Below, in pieces: positions 26,159-36,937 of a stretch of DNA of 64,000 bases. Each line of letters begins with the position of its first letter. Positions within the stretch are counted from its first letter, which is position 1. The DNA is taken from assembly GCA_014843695.1 (NCBI GenBank), contig CM026403.1:49748296-49812295 (forward strand), in the 5' to 3' direction. The position numbers and the translations under genes were made by a program. The stretch is from Archivesica marissinica (Eukaryota; Mollusca; Bivalvia; Venerida; Vesicomyidae). Under the pieces are notes generated by a model that was given only the letters and a program-made list of their open reading frames with translations, did no database searches and was not told where the DNA came from.

Positions 26159-26404
26159 TTAACCCTTTCAACCCCACAGGCCTCTAAATAGGCTTATGAA
26201 AAGTGTAGATCCAGATGAGCCGGCTCATAATGAGCCGTCTCATCAGGATCTGCACTTTTTTGCCAGTAATAATTATTACTATTTTTAGATAAAATTACCC
26301 ATTTTGATAAATGAACTGGTCCAAATGTAATTTTCTTATTAATTTATTGGTCTAAAAATAGCATGCACCAGTCCATGTCAGTTACTTGGGGTTGAAAGGG
26401 TTAA
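26159..26404. mobile_element. TTAA MITE family 2 copy, 90 bp after exon 2
   Basis: Complete ends and hairpin, with both TTAA present. Confidence 0.9.
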
Positions 26405-26471
26405 ATAATGTCTTTAATATTATGCATATTATGCTACTGTACAATTTAAAAGCATGACTTTTCCTTTGTTG

Positions 26472-26620
26472 TACAGTCAAACCTATGTTAGTGGTCACCT
26501 CCATTAAGCAGCCAACCTGTATTAAGCAGCCAGTTTCCCAATGTGTTGTTTTCTTATACATTTGACGTCTATTAAGCAGCCACCTGCTGCTTTGCTGCTT
26601 AAGACAGGTTTGACTGTATA
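26472..26620. mobile_element. MITE family 1 copy inside the 38-bp array
   Basis: Starts tacagtcaaacctatgttag and ends acaggtttgactgtata; internally shortened. Confidence 0.87.
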
Positions 26621-27298
26621 TAAATTCAAAGCCGCACATGACTTTTCCTTTGTTGTATATAAATTCAAAGCCGCACATGACTTCCTTTATTGTATATAAA
26701 TTCAAAAGCTGCACATGACTTCCTTTGTTGTATATAAATTCAAAAGCTGCACATGACTTCCTTTGTTGTATATACATTCAAAAGTCACACATGACTTCCT
26801 TTGTTATATATAAATTCAAAAGTCACACATGACTTCTTTTGTTGTATATAAATTTAAAAGCTGCACATGACTTCCTTTGTTGTATATAAATTCAAAAGCC
26901 GCACATGACTTTTCCTTTGTTGTATATAAATTCAAAGCCGCACATGACTTTTCCTTTGTTGTATATAAATTCAAAGCCGCACATGACTTCCTTTGTTGTA
27001 TATAAATTCAAAGCCGCACATGACTTCCTTTGTTGTATATAAATTCAAAGCCGCACATGACTTTTCCTTTGTTGTATATAAATTCAAAGCCGCACATGAC
27101 TTCCTTTGTTGTATATAAATTCAAAAGTCACACATGACTTCCTTTGTTGTATATAAATTCAAAAGCTGCACATGACTTCCTTTGTTGTATATAAATTCAA
27201 AAGCTGCACATGACTTCCTTTGTTATATATAAATTCAAAAGCCGCACATGACTTCCTTTGTTGTATATAAATTCAAAAGTCACACATGACTTCCTTTG
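26620..27298. repeat. 36-39-bp minisatellite, part 1 (intron 2)
   Basis: The unit is tgtatataaattcaaaagcc plus gcacatgacttcctttgt. The array is cut at 27299 by a truncated LINE and resumes at 28262. A MITE (26472-26618) sits at its left end. Confidence 0.93.
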
Positions 27299-28117
27299 TT
27301 GTATTTAAACTATTCAGCAGAATTATGGGGCTACCATGATGCACCCGATGTTGAATTAATACTTTCAAAATTTTGCAGAAAAATATTATCCGTAAGGCGC
27401 TCAACAAACCTAAATGCACTATATGGAGAACTTGGTTGTCTTCCCATGTCGATACGCAGACAACTACTAATGGTAAAATATTGGTTAAAATTATTGACTT
27501 TACCAGAAGATTCCTTACTTTATAAAACTTACCAACTGTTGAAAACTGATGTTGAAAACAAAAAATTTCACAACAAAATTAACTGGGCTTATCAGTTAAA
27601 AAATATTATCGATACATGCGGACTGTCCTATTTGTGGCAAAACCAGTCAAGAATGCTTATTAATTACAATACTATAAAATCACGCATATTAGACATATAT
27701 TATCAACGCTGGTATACTGCTATCAATAACTCTGCACGTCTAGAGACATACAGTTTGTTTAAAAATGAATTTATCTTTGAAACTTACCTTGATTTTATTA
27801 AAGAAAACAAATACAGAATTGCCCTTACACGATTTAAAACATCATCGCATGATTTAACTATTGAGCGTGGTCGTTACCTACACCTGCCACGAAACGAAAG
27901 ATTATGTATTTATTGTAATTCGAGAATTTTGGAAAATGAATATCATTTCATACTAATCTGCCCACATTATGCAACTTTAAGATCGAAATTTATTAAAAGA
28001 TATTACCATACCTGGCCGACTATACAGAAATTTATTAATCTCTTGTCATGCAAATCCCAAAAAATCACTATCGATCTTTCCAAATTTATATATTTTGCAA
28101 ATAAACAACGAACCTAA
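27299..28117 (+). pseudogene. LINE ORF2 C-terminal fragment
   Basis: About 270 codons without a stop, but lacking endonuclease and polymerase domains, so not functional. The frame enters directly from array sequence at the left. Confidence 0.85.
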
Positions 28118-28261
28118 CACCTTTTTATATCATATACATGTATTTGAATACTAATAACCTATAATTATGCTCTTTTGTAAAATTCCATGTCACTGCCTGT
28201 TTCTACTGTTTAATTGCTATAAACATGTGTCTGTTTTATGCAATAAACTTATTGTATTGTA
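27299..28261 (+). mobile_element. 5'-truncated non-LTR retrotransposon 3' end
   Basis: A 5'-truncated copy inserted in the 38-bp array. The open frame to 28117 encodes the C-terminal part of a LINE ORF2: YSAELWGYHDAPDVELI, KFCRKILSVRRSTNLNALYG, a zinc-knuckle-like CIYCNSRILENEYHFILICP, and FIKRYYHTW. A 3' UTR of 140 bp with aataaact and the tail attgtattgtatt follows. The motifs are typical of LINEs that keep a C-terminal Cys/His region; the clade is not settled. The open frame with no stop suggests a fairly young insertion. Confidence 0.88.
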
Positions 28262-28435
28262 TTGTATATAAATTCAAAAGCGACACATGATGTTTGTTTC
28301 AAGTGGTAGAATGTATATAAATTTAGAAGCCACACATGAAGTTGTTTCAAGTGGTACAATGTATATAAATTTAGAAGCCACACATGAAGTTGTTTCAAGT
28401 GGTACAATGTATATAAATTTGGCTGTTATTGAATT
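28262..28435. repeat. 36-39-bp minisatellite, part 2 (after LINE insertion)
   Basis: Continuation of the array, with diverged units (gaagttgtttcaagtggtac replaces gacttcctttgt). It abuts a 41-bp repeat. Confidence 0.88.
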
Positions 28436-28437
28436 CA

Positions 28438-28575
28438 CACATATTTTGCTACAGTTTTGTAACAATTTATCTTCAACACATATAGATGGCTATTGTTTTG
28501 TAACAATTTATCTTCAACACATATAGATGGCTACAGTTTTGTAACAATTTATCTTCAACACATATAGATGGCTGT
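28438..28575. repeat. 41-bp tandem repeat (3 copies) before exon 3
   Basis: The unit is ggctacagttttgtaacaat plus ttatcttcaacacatatagat. It ends about 55 bp before the exon 3 acceptor. Confidence 0.9.
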
Positions 28576-28628
28576 AGTTTTATCCAGCTACAATGTAACT
28601 GATTCACGAGATGTTGCTATGGTTACAG

Positions 28629-28832
28629 GATGGTTCCGTGCTATATTGCCCAAATCAGCATTGCGTGTGGAGGAGGAGGCCTGGAATGCATACCCATACA
28701 CCAAAACACGCTACCGCTGCCCCTTCGTGGAGAAATTTGTGCTCGAGGTTGAAACAAGATACTTAAACGATGGCGGGGAATTAGAGAACATATTTGGTCT
28801 GTCATCCTCGGAAATGAAAGACAGAACATTAG
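28629..28832 (+). CDS. PITPNM: PITPNM exon 3 (residues 71-139)
   Basis: The acceptor is ggttacag|GATGG and the donor TTAG|GTAAGA; phase 1 in and out. It encodes WFRAILPKSALRVEEEAWNA, then YPYTKTRYRCPFVEKFVLEV and a segment ending at the EMKDRTL motif. N90 (in WNAYPYTKTRY) matches the lipid-contact Asn of class I PITPs. This is the best conserved part of the PITP fold. A 41-bp direct repeat (28440-28575) lies just before the acceptor. Confidence 0.94.
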
Positions 28833-28949
28833 GTAAGAAATAAATCTACCATACATACTCGGCCTTATGCCAGTCTGTTTTGCTTCTAAAAACGGCTCTA
28901 AAAAAATCTATAAAAATAAATTAATTTATTTTTATTTTGAAAATTAATC

Positions 28950-29191
28950 TACCGTATACCCCGTTTAAACGCCCCCTCCCTAATAAATGCCCCCCCATTT
29001 TGAAGCAAAACAAAATAATTCTCATCTCAGTGCCTGCTGCTATCATAGTCTGTACTGCTAGAAACACAGTGGTCGATGTCAAGTGGTATGAAGAAAGGGG
29101 GGGGCTTTTAAAGGAGTCCCAGACATACTTTGCATATAATTTGTCGCAAATTGCATCGCCCCCGGGGGTGTTTAAATGGGGGAATACGGTA
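28950..29191. mobile_element. MITE with TACCGTATACCCC ends, 120 bp after exon 3
   Basis: taccgtataccccgtttaaa is mirrored by tttaaatgggggaatacggt plus a. A TA target is likely. Confidence 0.82.
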
Positions 29192-29307
29192 GTTCTTTAT
29201 TATCATTGTTTTATTTACCTTGACTTTGAATCTAGTCCATTTATTGATCGCAATCGAGAGATTTTTTAATTGCATCGACTTGTGAGCGAGTGTGTGTTAA
29301 ATATAGT

Positions 29308-29520
29308 GTGGCACCCGTGGTCCAGTGGTAGAGCGTCGGATTTGGAATCGATCGGTCCCGGGTTTGTTACTCTGTCAGGCCACGCATGTAGTGTCATTGA
29401 GCACGGCACCTCACACACATTGCTTAGTGCTGGTTAATCACTTAGGTCGGCTAAGCTTGCCCAGGAAAACATGTCTACGTCCCAGGAAGGGGTTTGACAT
29501 TAATGGAACATACATACAAT
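29308..29520 (+). mobile_element. SINE F (tRNA-derived)
   Basis: Head ggcacccgtggtccagtggt plus agagcgtcggatttgg and B box ggtcccgggtttgt. Single copy in the window. Confidence 0.72.
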
Positions 29521-29629
29521 ATATGTTTTCTAGCCCGCAAAGTAGCACCTTGAAATATCAGGGAGGTCGTAGAATGGGCGAGTAAAGCCACACAATCCTC
29601 AGTAGCTTGAAAGAATGTTATTGTGTAGA

Positions 29630-29868
29630 TTAACCCTTTCAACACCACAGACCTCTAAATAGGCTTGCAAAAAGTGTAGATCCAGATGAGCCGGCTCATG
29701 ACGAGCCGTCTCATCAGGATCTGCACTTTTTGCCAGTGATGACTATTTTTAGACATAATTACCCATTTTGATAAATGAACTTGTCCAAATGTGATTTTCT
29801 GATTCATTTATTGGTTTATGAATATCATGGACCAGTCCATGTGAGTTACTTGGTGTTGAAAGAGTTAA
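29630..29868. mobile_element. TTAA MITE family 2 copy
   Basis: Complete ends and hairpin. Confidence 0.9.
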
Positions 29869-29929
29869 CAAGTAATGGAAATGGGACCTTCCTTGAACAA
29901 TGAATATATAGAAAATATTAGTTTATACA

Positions 29930-30036
29930 AATTTATTTTAGTTCGATTGCGAAACAAGTTATTTCAACTTATATTAATCACATTCGAGACCTCATTCCTG
30001 ATGGAATCCATCGCCATGAAGGGGAGAGAAGAGGCA
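29930..30036 (-). mobile_element. SINE E, 5' truncated
   Basis: ttagttcgattgcgaaacaa to cgccatgaaggggagagaag. Confidence 0.78.
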
Positions 30037-30039
30037 ATA

Positions 30040-30395
30040 TAATATAGAATATAGAAAATATTAGGTTATTGTCTTATAAATTTTAATTTATTCGGCGAGT
30101 TGGAGAAAATATTTTTTCGGAGACGAGCCTAATAATTTAAAATTTATAAAAGACAGTATTCTAATATTCTATTTATCCTATCTTCTGATAAAAACGATGT
30201 TTTAGAGAGGAAAGAGTGTGCACCGTATAATCATGACCTGAACCGCTGAAGTTTACCATACCATCTGTGAACATATGATGTCATACACGCAGCATTATGA
30301 CGTCACGACAGGTTTATTAGGCACTGACTAATGAAGCAAAGTTTATTAGTTAGGAGGTTTTTTTACCCTTATTACTACGCCTGAAGGTAGGATAA
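30040..30395. mobile_element. Foldback element (AGAATATTAGG)
   Basis: It contains the inverted pair aatattaggttattgtctta and agacagtattctaatattct, then aggcactgactaat and cgcctgaaggtaggata. Homologous to 54738-55070. Confidence 0.65.
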
Positions 30396-30434
30396 GATAT
30401 ATTATATGTGATACAAGTACATGCACATGTATTT

Positions 30435-30535
30435 AACAATGCTGACTTATATGTGGCAGCAGAATATCAAACGTCCGGGTGTCTAAGGGAGACGTGGCAG
30501 CAGAATATCAAACGTCCGGGTGTCTAAGAGAGACG
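30435..30535. repeat. 42-bp direct duplication
   Basis: gtggcagcagaatatcaaac plus gtccgggtgtctaaggga occurs twice in succession. Confidence 0.85.
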
Positions 30536-30814
30536 GTCCAAATACACGGTTTATGGAATGCTTCATTGCATATCATTCATCTGTATTGAATGTAGCGCTG
30601 ATAAGTACCAATGATGGTTGCAGGTTGCGAAAACACATCACGATTCGATTCTTAGCAATTAAAATTGTTATGTACCAAGAACGCGTGAAAGAATTAAATT
30701 TACCTACCGACCGTACTCGCCTAGTATTTTACCACCAGATTATGACCTCAAAGTGGTTTCCCGTCTTAGTTTGTACTAAAAAACCCAGAATGGTCCATAT
30801 ATCCCGCATGTTTT

Positions 30815-31290
30815 GGTAAATATAGATTAATATGCATCATGTCACGCAACAGACTTTGGAATAGTTGTTAGTGTCCATATACCGGTAGGCCTAATCATCT
30901 TTATATAAGCTGTGTTTTACCTTGATTGCGTAAATATAGATTAACCCATTTCATTCTGGATACCGTTCAAACGGTATTTGCAAAGAACGTAGAGCCAGAT
31001 CAACCGCCACGGAACGTGCCGTCTGATCAGGCTCTATGCTGTTTGCTATTCAGATGATCTTGCTAAGACACTTGACTATGCAACAAACAACATAGATCCT
31101 GATCAGCATGCAGCGTCACGCTGCGGCTGATCTGGTTCTATGTTGTTTGCAAAAGTCTTTAAATATATCCAGAATGAAATGGGTTAATATGCATCATGTC
31201 ACGCAACAGACTTTGGAATAGTTGTTGGTGTCCGTATACCGGTAGGCTTAATCATCTTTATATAAGCTGTGTTTTACACCTTGATTGCGA
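30815..31290. repeat. About 115-bp direct repeat flanking a TTAA MITE
   Basis: aatatgcatcatgtcacgca to tataagctgtgttttacctt occurs at 30828-30935 and 31187-31290, one copy on each side of the family 3 MITE. Confidence 0.85.
30951..31187. mobile_element. TTAA MITE family 3 (AACCCATTTCATTCTGGAT ends)
   Basis: The ends ttaacccatttcattctgga and tccagaatgaaatgggttaa are perfect inverted repeats. The interior carries two gatctatgttgtttgc-type arms. Similar TTAACCCATTT elements are, to my knowledge, common in heterodont bivalves. Confidence 0.88.
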
Positions 31291-31490
31291 AACAAGTTCT
31301 TACAACTAATCACTCTCGAGACCTCATTCCTGATGGAATCCATCGCCACGAGGGAGAGAGAAGTGGCAACGTGGAATTTAAATGCCTTGCCTAAGGGCAC
31401 AATCATAATGGTTCCAGTGGGTTCCAACTCTGGGTCTTTCACGCCTGAAGCTAACGTGCTACCACTGCGCTATCACGTCTTCCACATGTG
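31277..31490 (-). mobile_element. SINE E copy with tRNA-like head
   Basis: The tail ttgattgcgaaacaagttct is at the left. The right end ctaacgtgctaccactgcgc is the reverse of an A box. Confidence 0.82.
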
Positions 31491-31696
31491 TGTCAGAACA
31501 GAACAGGACAGAATTGCTCTGTCATAAGGTTGATTTTACCGCACATACACTGTTTGGTTTGGAGTTTAGGTTCATGAGGCTTCAGCCTGAGTCTCCCGAA
31601 CTCAACCCCATCTCCAGCGTCACACGATCACTAGAATAAATATACCGATTTCCGAAAAATAAATACCAATTTATTAAAATCCTGTAAATACTCCTT

Positions 31697-33020
31697 TTTT
31701 AACCCTTTCCCTCATAGAAGCACCTCTTGACGCCATTACCAATACGACATACATTGACAATGTAGTTGCCAAACCAATGTTCATTAACCCTTTACCTTAT
31801 AGAAGCACCTCTTGACGCCATTACCAATACGACATACATTGACAATGTAGTTGCCAAACCAATGTTCATAATAAAGGCCAGAATCTCATGTAGTCCCAGT
31901 CACAGGGATTCGGCACGTTTGGTGGTACTAGTATATATATTTAAGTACAGGGATTCTACTCTGTGGGATGTCAGATTTCGCATCGATCAGTAAAATGGCC
32001 CTATCTGAGACAATTTTGTACAAAGCTGTCCAAATATAACGCCTATCCCGAGTCTTTATATTGTTCTTCAAATAAAACACAACTTTAAGCTGCATGCATG
32101 TATACTTTGCAAACAATTGCCACAAACATTGGCCATAGCAGGTCACATTTCCGTACTAGGACATGGGTTCTGTCAGCAACAAAAAAAAATCTTCGACGGG
32201 AGAGTTTTAACTGTGAATAACATTATCAATAAAATGTGTTTACACTAACGTGTAGGTTTATTCGGCAAAAATGTACGTCAAAAAGAGATTTCGTAGCATT
32301 TTCAATTTGTTTTGAAAAATTCTAAAGCGGCGCAATTCGCGTTGAAACGACCGTTGAAACGAGCATTCTGATTGGATTATGATTATTCTTCATATATAAA
32401 AAAACATCTTGTTACATTCTAATAATCCAATCAGAACGCTCGTTTCAACGCTCGTTTCAACGCGAATTGCGCCGCTTTAGAATTTTTCAAAACAAATTGA
32501 AAATGCTACGAAATCTCTTTTTGACGTACATTTTTGCCGAATAAACCTACACGTTAGTGGAAACACATTTTATTGATAATGTTATTCACAGTTAAAACTC
32601 TCCCGACGAAGATTTTTTTTTGTTGCTGACAGAACCCGTGTCCTAGTACGGAAATGTGACCTGCTATGGCCAATGTTTGTGGCAATTGTTTGCAAAGTAT
32701 ACATGCATGCAGCTTAAAGTTGTGTTTTATTTGAAGAACAATATAAAGACTCGGGATAGGCGTTATATTTGGACAGCTTTGTACAAAATTGTCTCAGATA
32801 GGGCCATTTTACTGATCGATGCGAAATCTGACATCCCACAGAGTAGAATCCCTGTACTTAAATATATATACTAGTACCACCAAATGTGCCGAATCCCTGT
32901 GGTCCCAGTAATATCTATGGAGGTGGGATAGATATGGCAACTACTTATCCACTGCATGATAGCTAAATGGCTGTCATTGTATGGAGATATAATAGTATAT
33001 TAATCTAAATCTTTATGATG
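31697..33020. mobile_element. MITE family 5 with partial end duplication and a hAT-like insertion
   Basis: The left 90 bp is duplicated (31697 and 31783). The body is split at 31900 by a 1001-bp foldback element and resumes at 32902. Confidence 0.82.
31901..32901. mobile_element. hAT-like foldback element, 1001 bp, 8-bp target duplication
   Basis: It begins cacagggattcggcac and ends with its inverse gtgccgaatccctgtg. Two arms of about 485 bp face each other around a loop of about 30 nt near 32400. The target duplication gtcccagt is perfect at 31893-31900 and 32902-32909. Eight-bp duplication and a CA(G)GG-type end suggest the hAT superfamily. There is no transposase; the identical 72-codon frames in both arms are a mirror effect. 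Confidence 0.88.
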
Positions 33021-33712
33021 GAAAGGGTTAAATGGCTGTCATTTGTATGGAGATATAATAGTATATTAATCTAAATCTCTATGAAGGAAAGGGTTAAATG
33101 GCTGTCGTTTGTATGGAGATATAATAGTATATTAATCTAGTCCGCCTCCATGGTCGAGTGGTTACGGTCGCGAACTTGTATACCACTGTAACCTATCATC
33201 ACTGATGGTCACGGGTTCGAGCCCCGCTCAGGCCGTGTCTCATCTATATGAAAAAGTTGGCAGTTTCTTACGGAGGTTGGTGCACCCAAGTACTGGTTAA
33301 CCGCTGGAGCCTGCCCAGGAAAGGTATTGTTATGTAAACTGCCCGCCGGAGATATAGCCCGAAATGGTGCTGATGCAGGCGTAAAACCCGAAATATAACA
33401 TATATAACATATATTAATCTAAATCTCCATGAAGGAAAGGGTTAAATGGCTGTCGTTTGTATGGAGATATAATAGTATATTAACCTAAATCTCTATGAAG
33501 GAAAGGGTTAAATGGCTGTCGTTTGCATGGAGATATAATAGTATATTAACCTAAATCTCTATGAAGGAAAGGGTTAAATGGCTGTCGTTTGTATGGGGAT
33601 ATAATAGTATATTAACCTAAATCTCTATGAAGGAAAGGGTTAAATGGCTGTCGTTTGTATGGAGATATAATAGTATATTATTCTAAATCTCTATGAAGGA
33701 AAGGGTTAAGAC
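33018..33712. repeat. 66-bp array derived from a MITE end, split by a SINE
   Basis: The unit is ggttaaatggctgtcgtttg, tatggagatataatagtata, and ttaatctaaatctctatgaa with ggaaag. It repeats the 3' end of the MITE family seen complete at 10215-10450. About 7 copies; a SINE is inserted at 33137-33410. Confidence 0.9.
33137..33410 (+). mobile_element. SINE C (tRNA-derived), inside the 66-bp array
   Basis: Head tccgcctccatggtcgagtg, B box acgggttcgagccccgctca, body gaaaaagttggcagtttctt. Flanked by the 12-bp duplication tatattaatcta. Confidence 0.88.
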
Positions 33713-33895
33713 ATCACTTCAACACTTGTGTACTAAAACTGGGTTAATATTAATGATTCGTACATCTCCCACAGAAAAAAAATCTCCCTACTCGAAGCCA
33801 ACTCTCCTACTTTAAGAAGCTCAAGCTCCCTTGTTGCGTTTTCTAAAAAAGGTTCACATGTATGTATAGGTAATGCTGTGTTGTGCGTGTTTCAG

Positions 33896-34138
33896 ATTTC
33901 ATAGATATCGTAAAGGATACCATATCAAGTAGTGACTACAGGAGAGAGGAAGATCCAAAGATATTTCAGTCGAAAACTACGAAACGTGGCCCGCTGAACG
34001 ACAACTGGCGGGTGGAGTATAACAAAGCAAGTAAAACGGATGCAAACAAAAATATCATGACGGCGTACAAACTGTGCAGGGTGGAGTTTAAATACTGGGG
34101 CATGCAGACAAAGATCGAGAGATTTATACATGATATAG
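33896..34138 (+). CDS. PITPNM: PITPNM exon 4 (residues 139-220)
   Basis: The acceptor is gtgtttcag|ATTTC and the donor GATATAG|GTAACG; phase 1 in and out. It encodes DFIDIVKDTISSSDYRREED, the GPLNDNW loop, and AYKLCRVEFKYWGMQTKIER followed by FIHDIG. The YKLCRVEFKYWGMQ block is a PITP family signature. The 17 nt spanning its donor are the core of the 28-bp array at 35155-35965 in the following intron. Confidence 0.94.
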
Positions 34139-34194
34139 GTAACGTACTATGATAGACGTGCTGCAGGTATATAATACGATATACAGAATTTATT

Positions 34195-34408
34195 TTAAAT
34201 TTTATTTATTTTACAACGTTGGCACGGATGAAAGCGTAAATGTGGTCATTCGTGTGGGAGGAAACCGGAGTACCCGGAGAAAACCCACCTGTCTGATCTG
34301 GTGGTCACCATACCATCTCGCATACTTCCTGGTCCGAGGATCGAACCCGGGTTGCATTGGTGAGAAGCGAGCGTGCTAACCACCTAACCACTGCGCTAAT
34401 CGGACAGC
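34195..34408 (-). mobile_element. SINE A copy (in exon 4 donor array remnant)
   Basis: Minus strand: ctgtccgattagcgcagtgg and the B box cccgggttcgatcctcgg. Confidence 0.85.
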
Positions 34409-34436
34409 CCTATGTACAGATATAGGTATCATATGA

Positions 34437-34859
34437 TACAGTGAAACCCCTCTAAATCGAAAGGCCACCGGACGAGAGGTAAAGTTCGGTTGAGAAGGCT
34501 TTTCTTAGTGGGATAGATTTCTCTTAAATTAACAGTGCAATGCCTAGAAGGAGACTGGGACATGTTTATAGTTGGCAGTTAGTAAAGAACTGATTAGTAA
34601 ATTTACAATACAATATTCTGAAACAAAATAGCTGAAAGTTGTTCATTTAAAATGAATATTCAGTTTCATGTTTGATCAAGACAAGTTGCTGTCGGTTTAC
34701 CATGGTAAATTACAGCCGAAAATGTAAAAATCTGTTCGGAAAAGAGGGTTTTTTTTACAATGAACAAAGAAGGAAACAATTCGGGACCTAGAAATTTGTT
34801 CGATTTGGAGGGAATTCCAGCTTAGAGGGTAGGTTGTCTGGTTTTGAGGAGTTTCAGCT
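34437..34859. mobile_element. MITE with ACAGTGAAACCCCTC ends
   Basis: The left end acagtgaaacccctctaaat is roughly mirrored by tggttttgaggagtttcagct. It resembles pogo/Tigger-type ends; imperfect. Confidence 0.6.
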
Positions 34860-34929
34860 ATAGTATAATATGTTATGATATGCAAGGTATGGATAATATA
34901 GGACATAGGTAATGTTTTATGATGAGTGT

Positions 34930-35155
34930 GGATGTCGTGGGGGGAAAAAACAAAAAAGGGGTGAACGGTCCAGAGTTTGCACCCAGCTGTAGCCGTTACG
35001 ATTATGCCCTTAGGCAAGGTACTTAAATTCCACATTGCCTCTTCTCTCTACCTCATGGCGATGGATTCCATCAGGAATGAGGTCTCGAGAGCTATTAATC
35101 TAATGTTGCAAAATCTTGTTTCGCAATCGAGCTAACATAAATTTGTATATATATA
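34930..35155 (+). mobile_element. SINE E copy, head degraded
   Basis: gcccttaggcaaggtactta, gatggattccatcaggaatg and tttcgcaatcgagctaacat. Confidence 0.8.
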
Positions 35156-35965
35156 AGCATGATTTAGGTAACGTATTTTGATATATATGATATAGGTAAC
35201 GTATTGTGATATATATGATATAGGTAACGTATTTTTATATATATGATATAGGTAACGTATTGTGATATATGATATAGGTAACGTATTGTGATATATGATA
35301 TAGGTAACGTATTGTGATATATGATATAGGTAACGTATTGTGATATATATGATATAGGTAACGTATTGTGATATATATGATATAGGTAACGTATTGTGAT
35401 ATATATGATATAGGTAACATATTTTTATATATATGATATAGGTAACGTATTTATATATATATATGATATTGGTAACGTATTTTTATATGTATGATATAGG
35501 TAACGTATTGTGATATATATGATATAGGTAACGTATTGTGATATATATGATATAGGTAACGTATTGTGATATATATGATATAGGTAACGTATTTTTATAT
35601 ATATGATATAGGTAACGTATTGTAATATATATGATATAGGTAACGTATTGTGATATATATGATATAGGTAACGTATTGTGATATATATGATATAGGTAAC
35701 GTATTTATATATATATATGATATAGGTAACGTATTTTTATATGTATGATATAGGTAACGTATTGTGATATATATGATATAGGTAACGTATTGTGATATAT
35801 ATGATATAGGTAACGTATTGTGATATATGATATAGGTAACGTATTTTTATATATATGATATAGGTAATGTATTGTGATATATATGATATAGGTAACGTAT
35901 TGTGATATATATGATATAGGTAACGTATTGTGATATATATGCTATAGGTAACGTATTTATGACAT
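35155..35965 (+). repeat. 28-bp array derived from exon 4 donor (about 29 copies)
   Basis: The unit is atatatgatatag|gtaacgtattgtg. Seventeen nt (atgatataggtaacgta) are identical to the exon 4 end and donor at 34130-34146. Degenerate copies at about 34408-34432 and 34858-34925, between transposon insertions, suggest the array once began at exon 4 and was split by a SINE, a MITE and another SINE. It runs to within 20-40 nt of the exon 5 acceptor. Confidence 0.9.
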
Positions 35966-35983
35966 GCATGATATTTGTTAAAG

Positions 35984-36376
35984 GTCTACGTAAGACGATG
36001 CTGCGGGCACACAGACAGGCTTGGTGCTGGCAGGATGAATATCATGGATTAGAATTGTCAGATATACGTAAACTTGAGTATGAAACTCAGCTTGCATTGA
36101 AAGAAACAATGGCTGCTGTCAGTGAAAATGAAGACTTTGTGCAAGATAACGAAACTTCGGAATCAACGAATAAGAAAATGGATACAAATGAAAACATAAA
36201 TTCTGCTAGAAATGGTTCCAAGGATAAAGATAGTTCAAAGCTGCCAGTGTCAAAGTCTATGGATCATGTATTACGACATGGACATCAGAGATCTGGGAGT
36301 CCGTCACTGTCGGTGTCTTCTAAACATTCCGTGAAGTCAAGAACGATGAAGCTGTCAAAATCGAAATCATCCATAG
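35984..36376 (+). CDS. PITPNM: PITPNM exon 5 (residues 220-351): end of PITP domain and Ser/Lys-rich linker
   Basis: The acceptor is gttaaag|GTCTACG, with an unusually poor polypyrimidine tract because the 28-bp array runs up to it. The donor is CCATAG|GTAGTA. It begins LRKTMLRAHRQAWCWQDEY, the conserved C-terminal PITP helix, then an acidic/amidated segment and a Ser/Lys-rich tail (SGSPSLSVSSKHSVKSRTMK). The tail is low complexity and probably disordered, as in other RdgB/Nir proteins. Confidence 0.93.
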
Positions 36377-36449
36377 GTAGTACACTTTGTTTTATGTACA
36401 TTTAACAAACCAGTTTTAACGAATTTGAATATATCCAATTATGTCACAC

Positions 36450-36937
36450 TGTAGATTCAAGTCAGTTTGAGGTTTCTTTAATTTATACATTGATCATTTT
36501 GATGTCTTTTTGTCGGACCACATATTGGTTCTACTTGATTCAAGTAATAGAGTTTTCTTCTATTTATAGATTCAAGTCATGTGTCAGTTTGGAGTTTTCC
36601 TCTATATTTACATTCAAGTCATGTGTCAGCTTGGAGTTTTCTTCTATTTATAGATTCAAGTCATGTGTCCGATTCGAGTTTTCCTCCATATATACATACA
36701 AGTCATGCATCAGCTTGGAGTTTTCTTCTATTTATAGACTAAGTCATGTATCAGAATGGAGTTTTATTCTATTTATAGATTCAAGTTGTGTGTCAAATTA
36801 TAATTTCTTCTATTTATATGATGTATCAAGATTGGAGATGTTTTCTATTAATAGTCATGTGTCAGATTGAGGATTTGGATTTCGTCTATATTTGTATTCA
36901 AGTCAGGTGTCTATTTGGATATGTCTTCTATTTATAG
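36450..36937 (+). repeat. 42-bp degenerate array derived from exon 6 acceptor (about 10 copies)
   Basis: Units carry the pyrimidine-rich ttcttctatttatag followed by attcaagtcatgtgtcag and ttggagtt. This matches the real acceptor and first 30 nt of exon 6 (36923-36967). Several upstream copies keep a usable AG, so the true acceptor is the last of a row of look-alikes. Confidence 0.88.

Noticed and set aside
31928..32874. Two identical 72-codon frames on opposite strands
   Set aside because: They are mirror images in the arms of the foldback element, with no similarity to a known protein.
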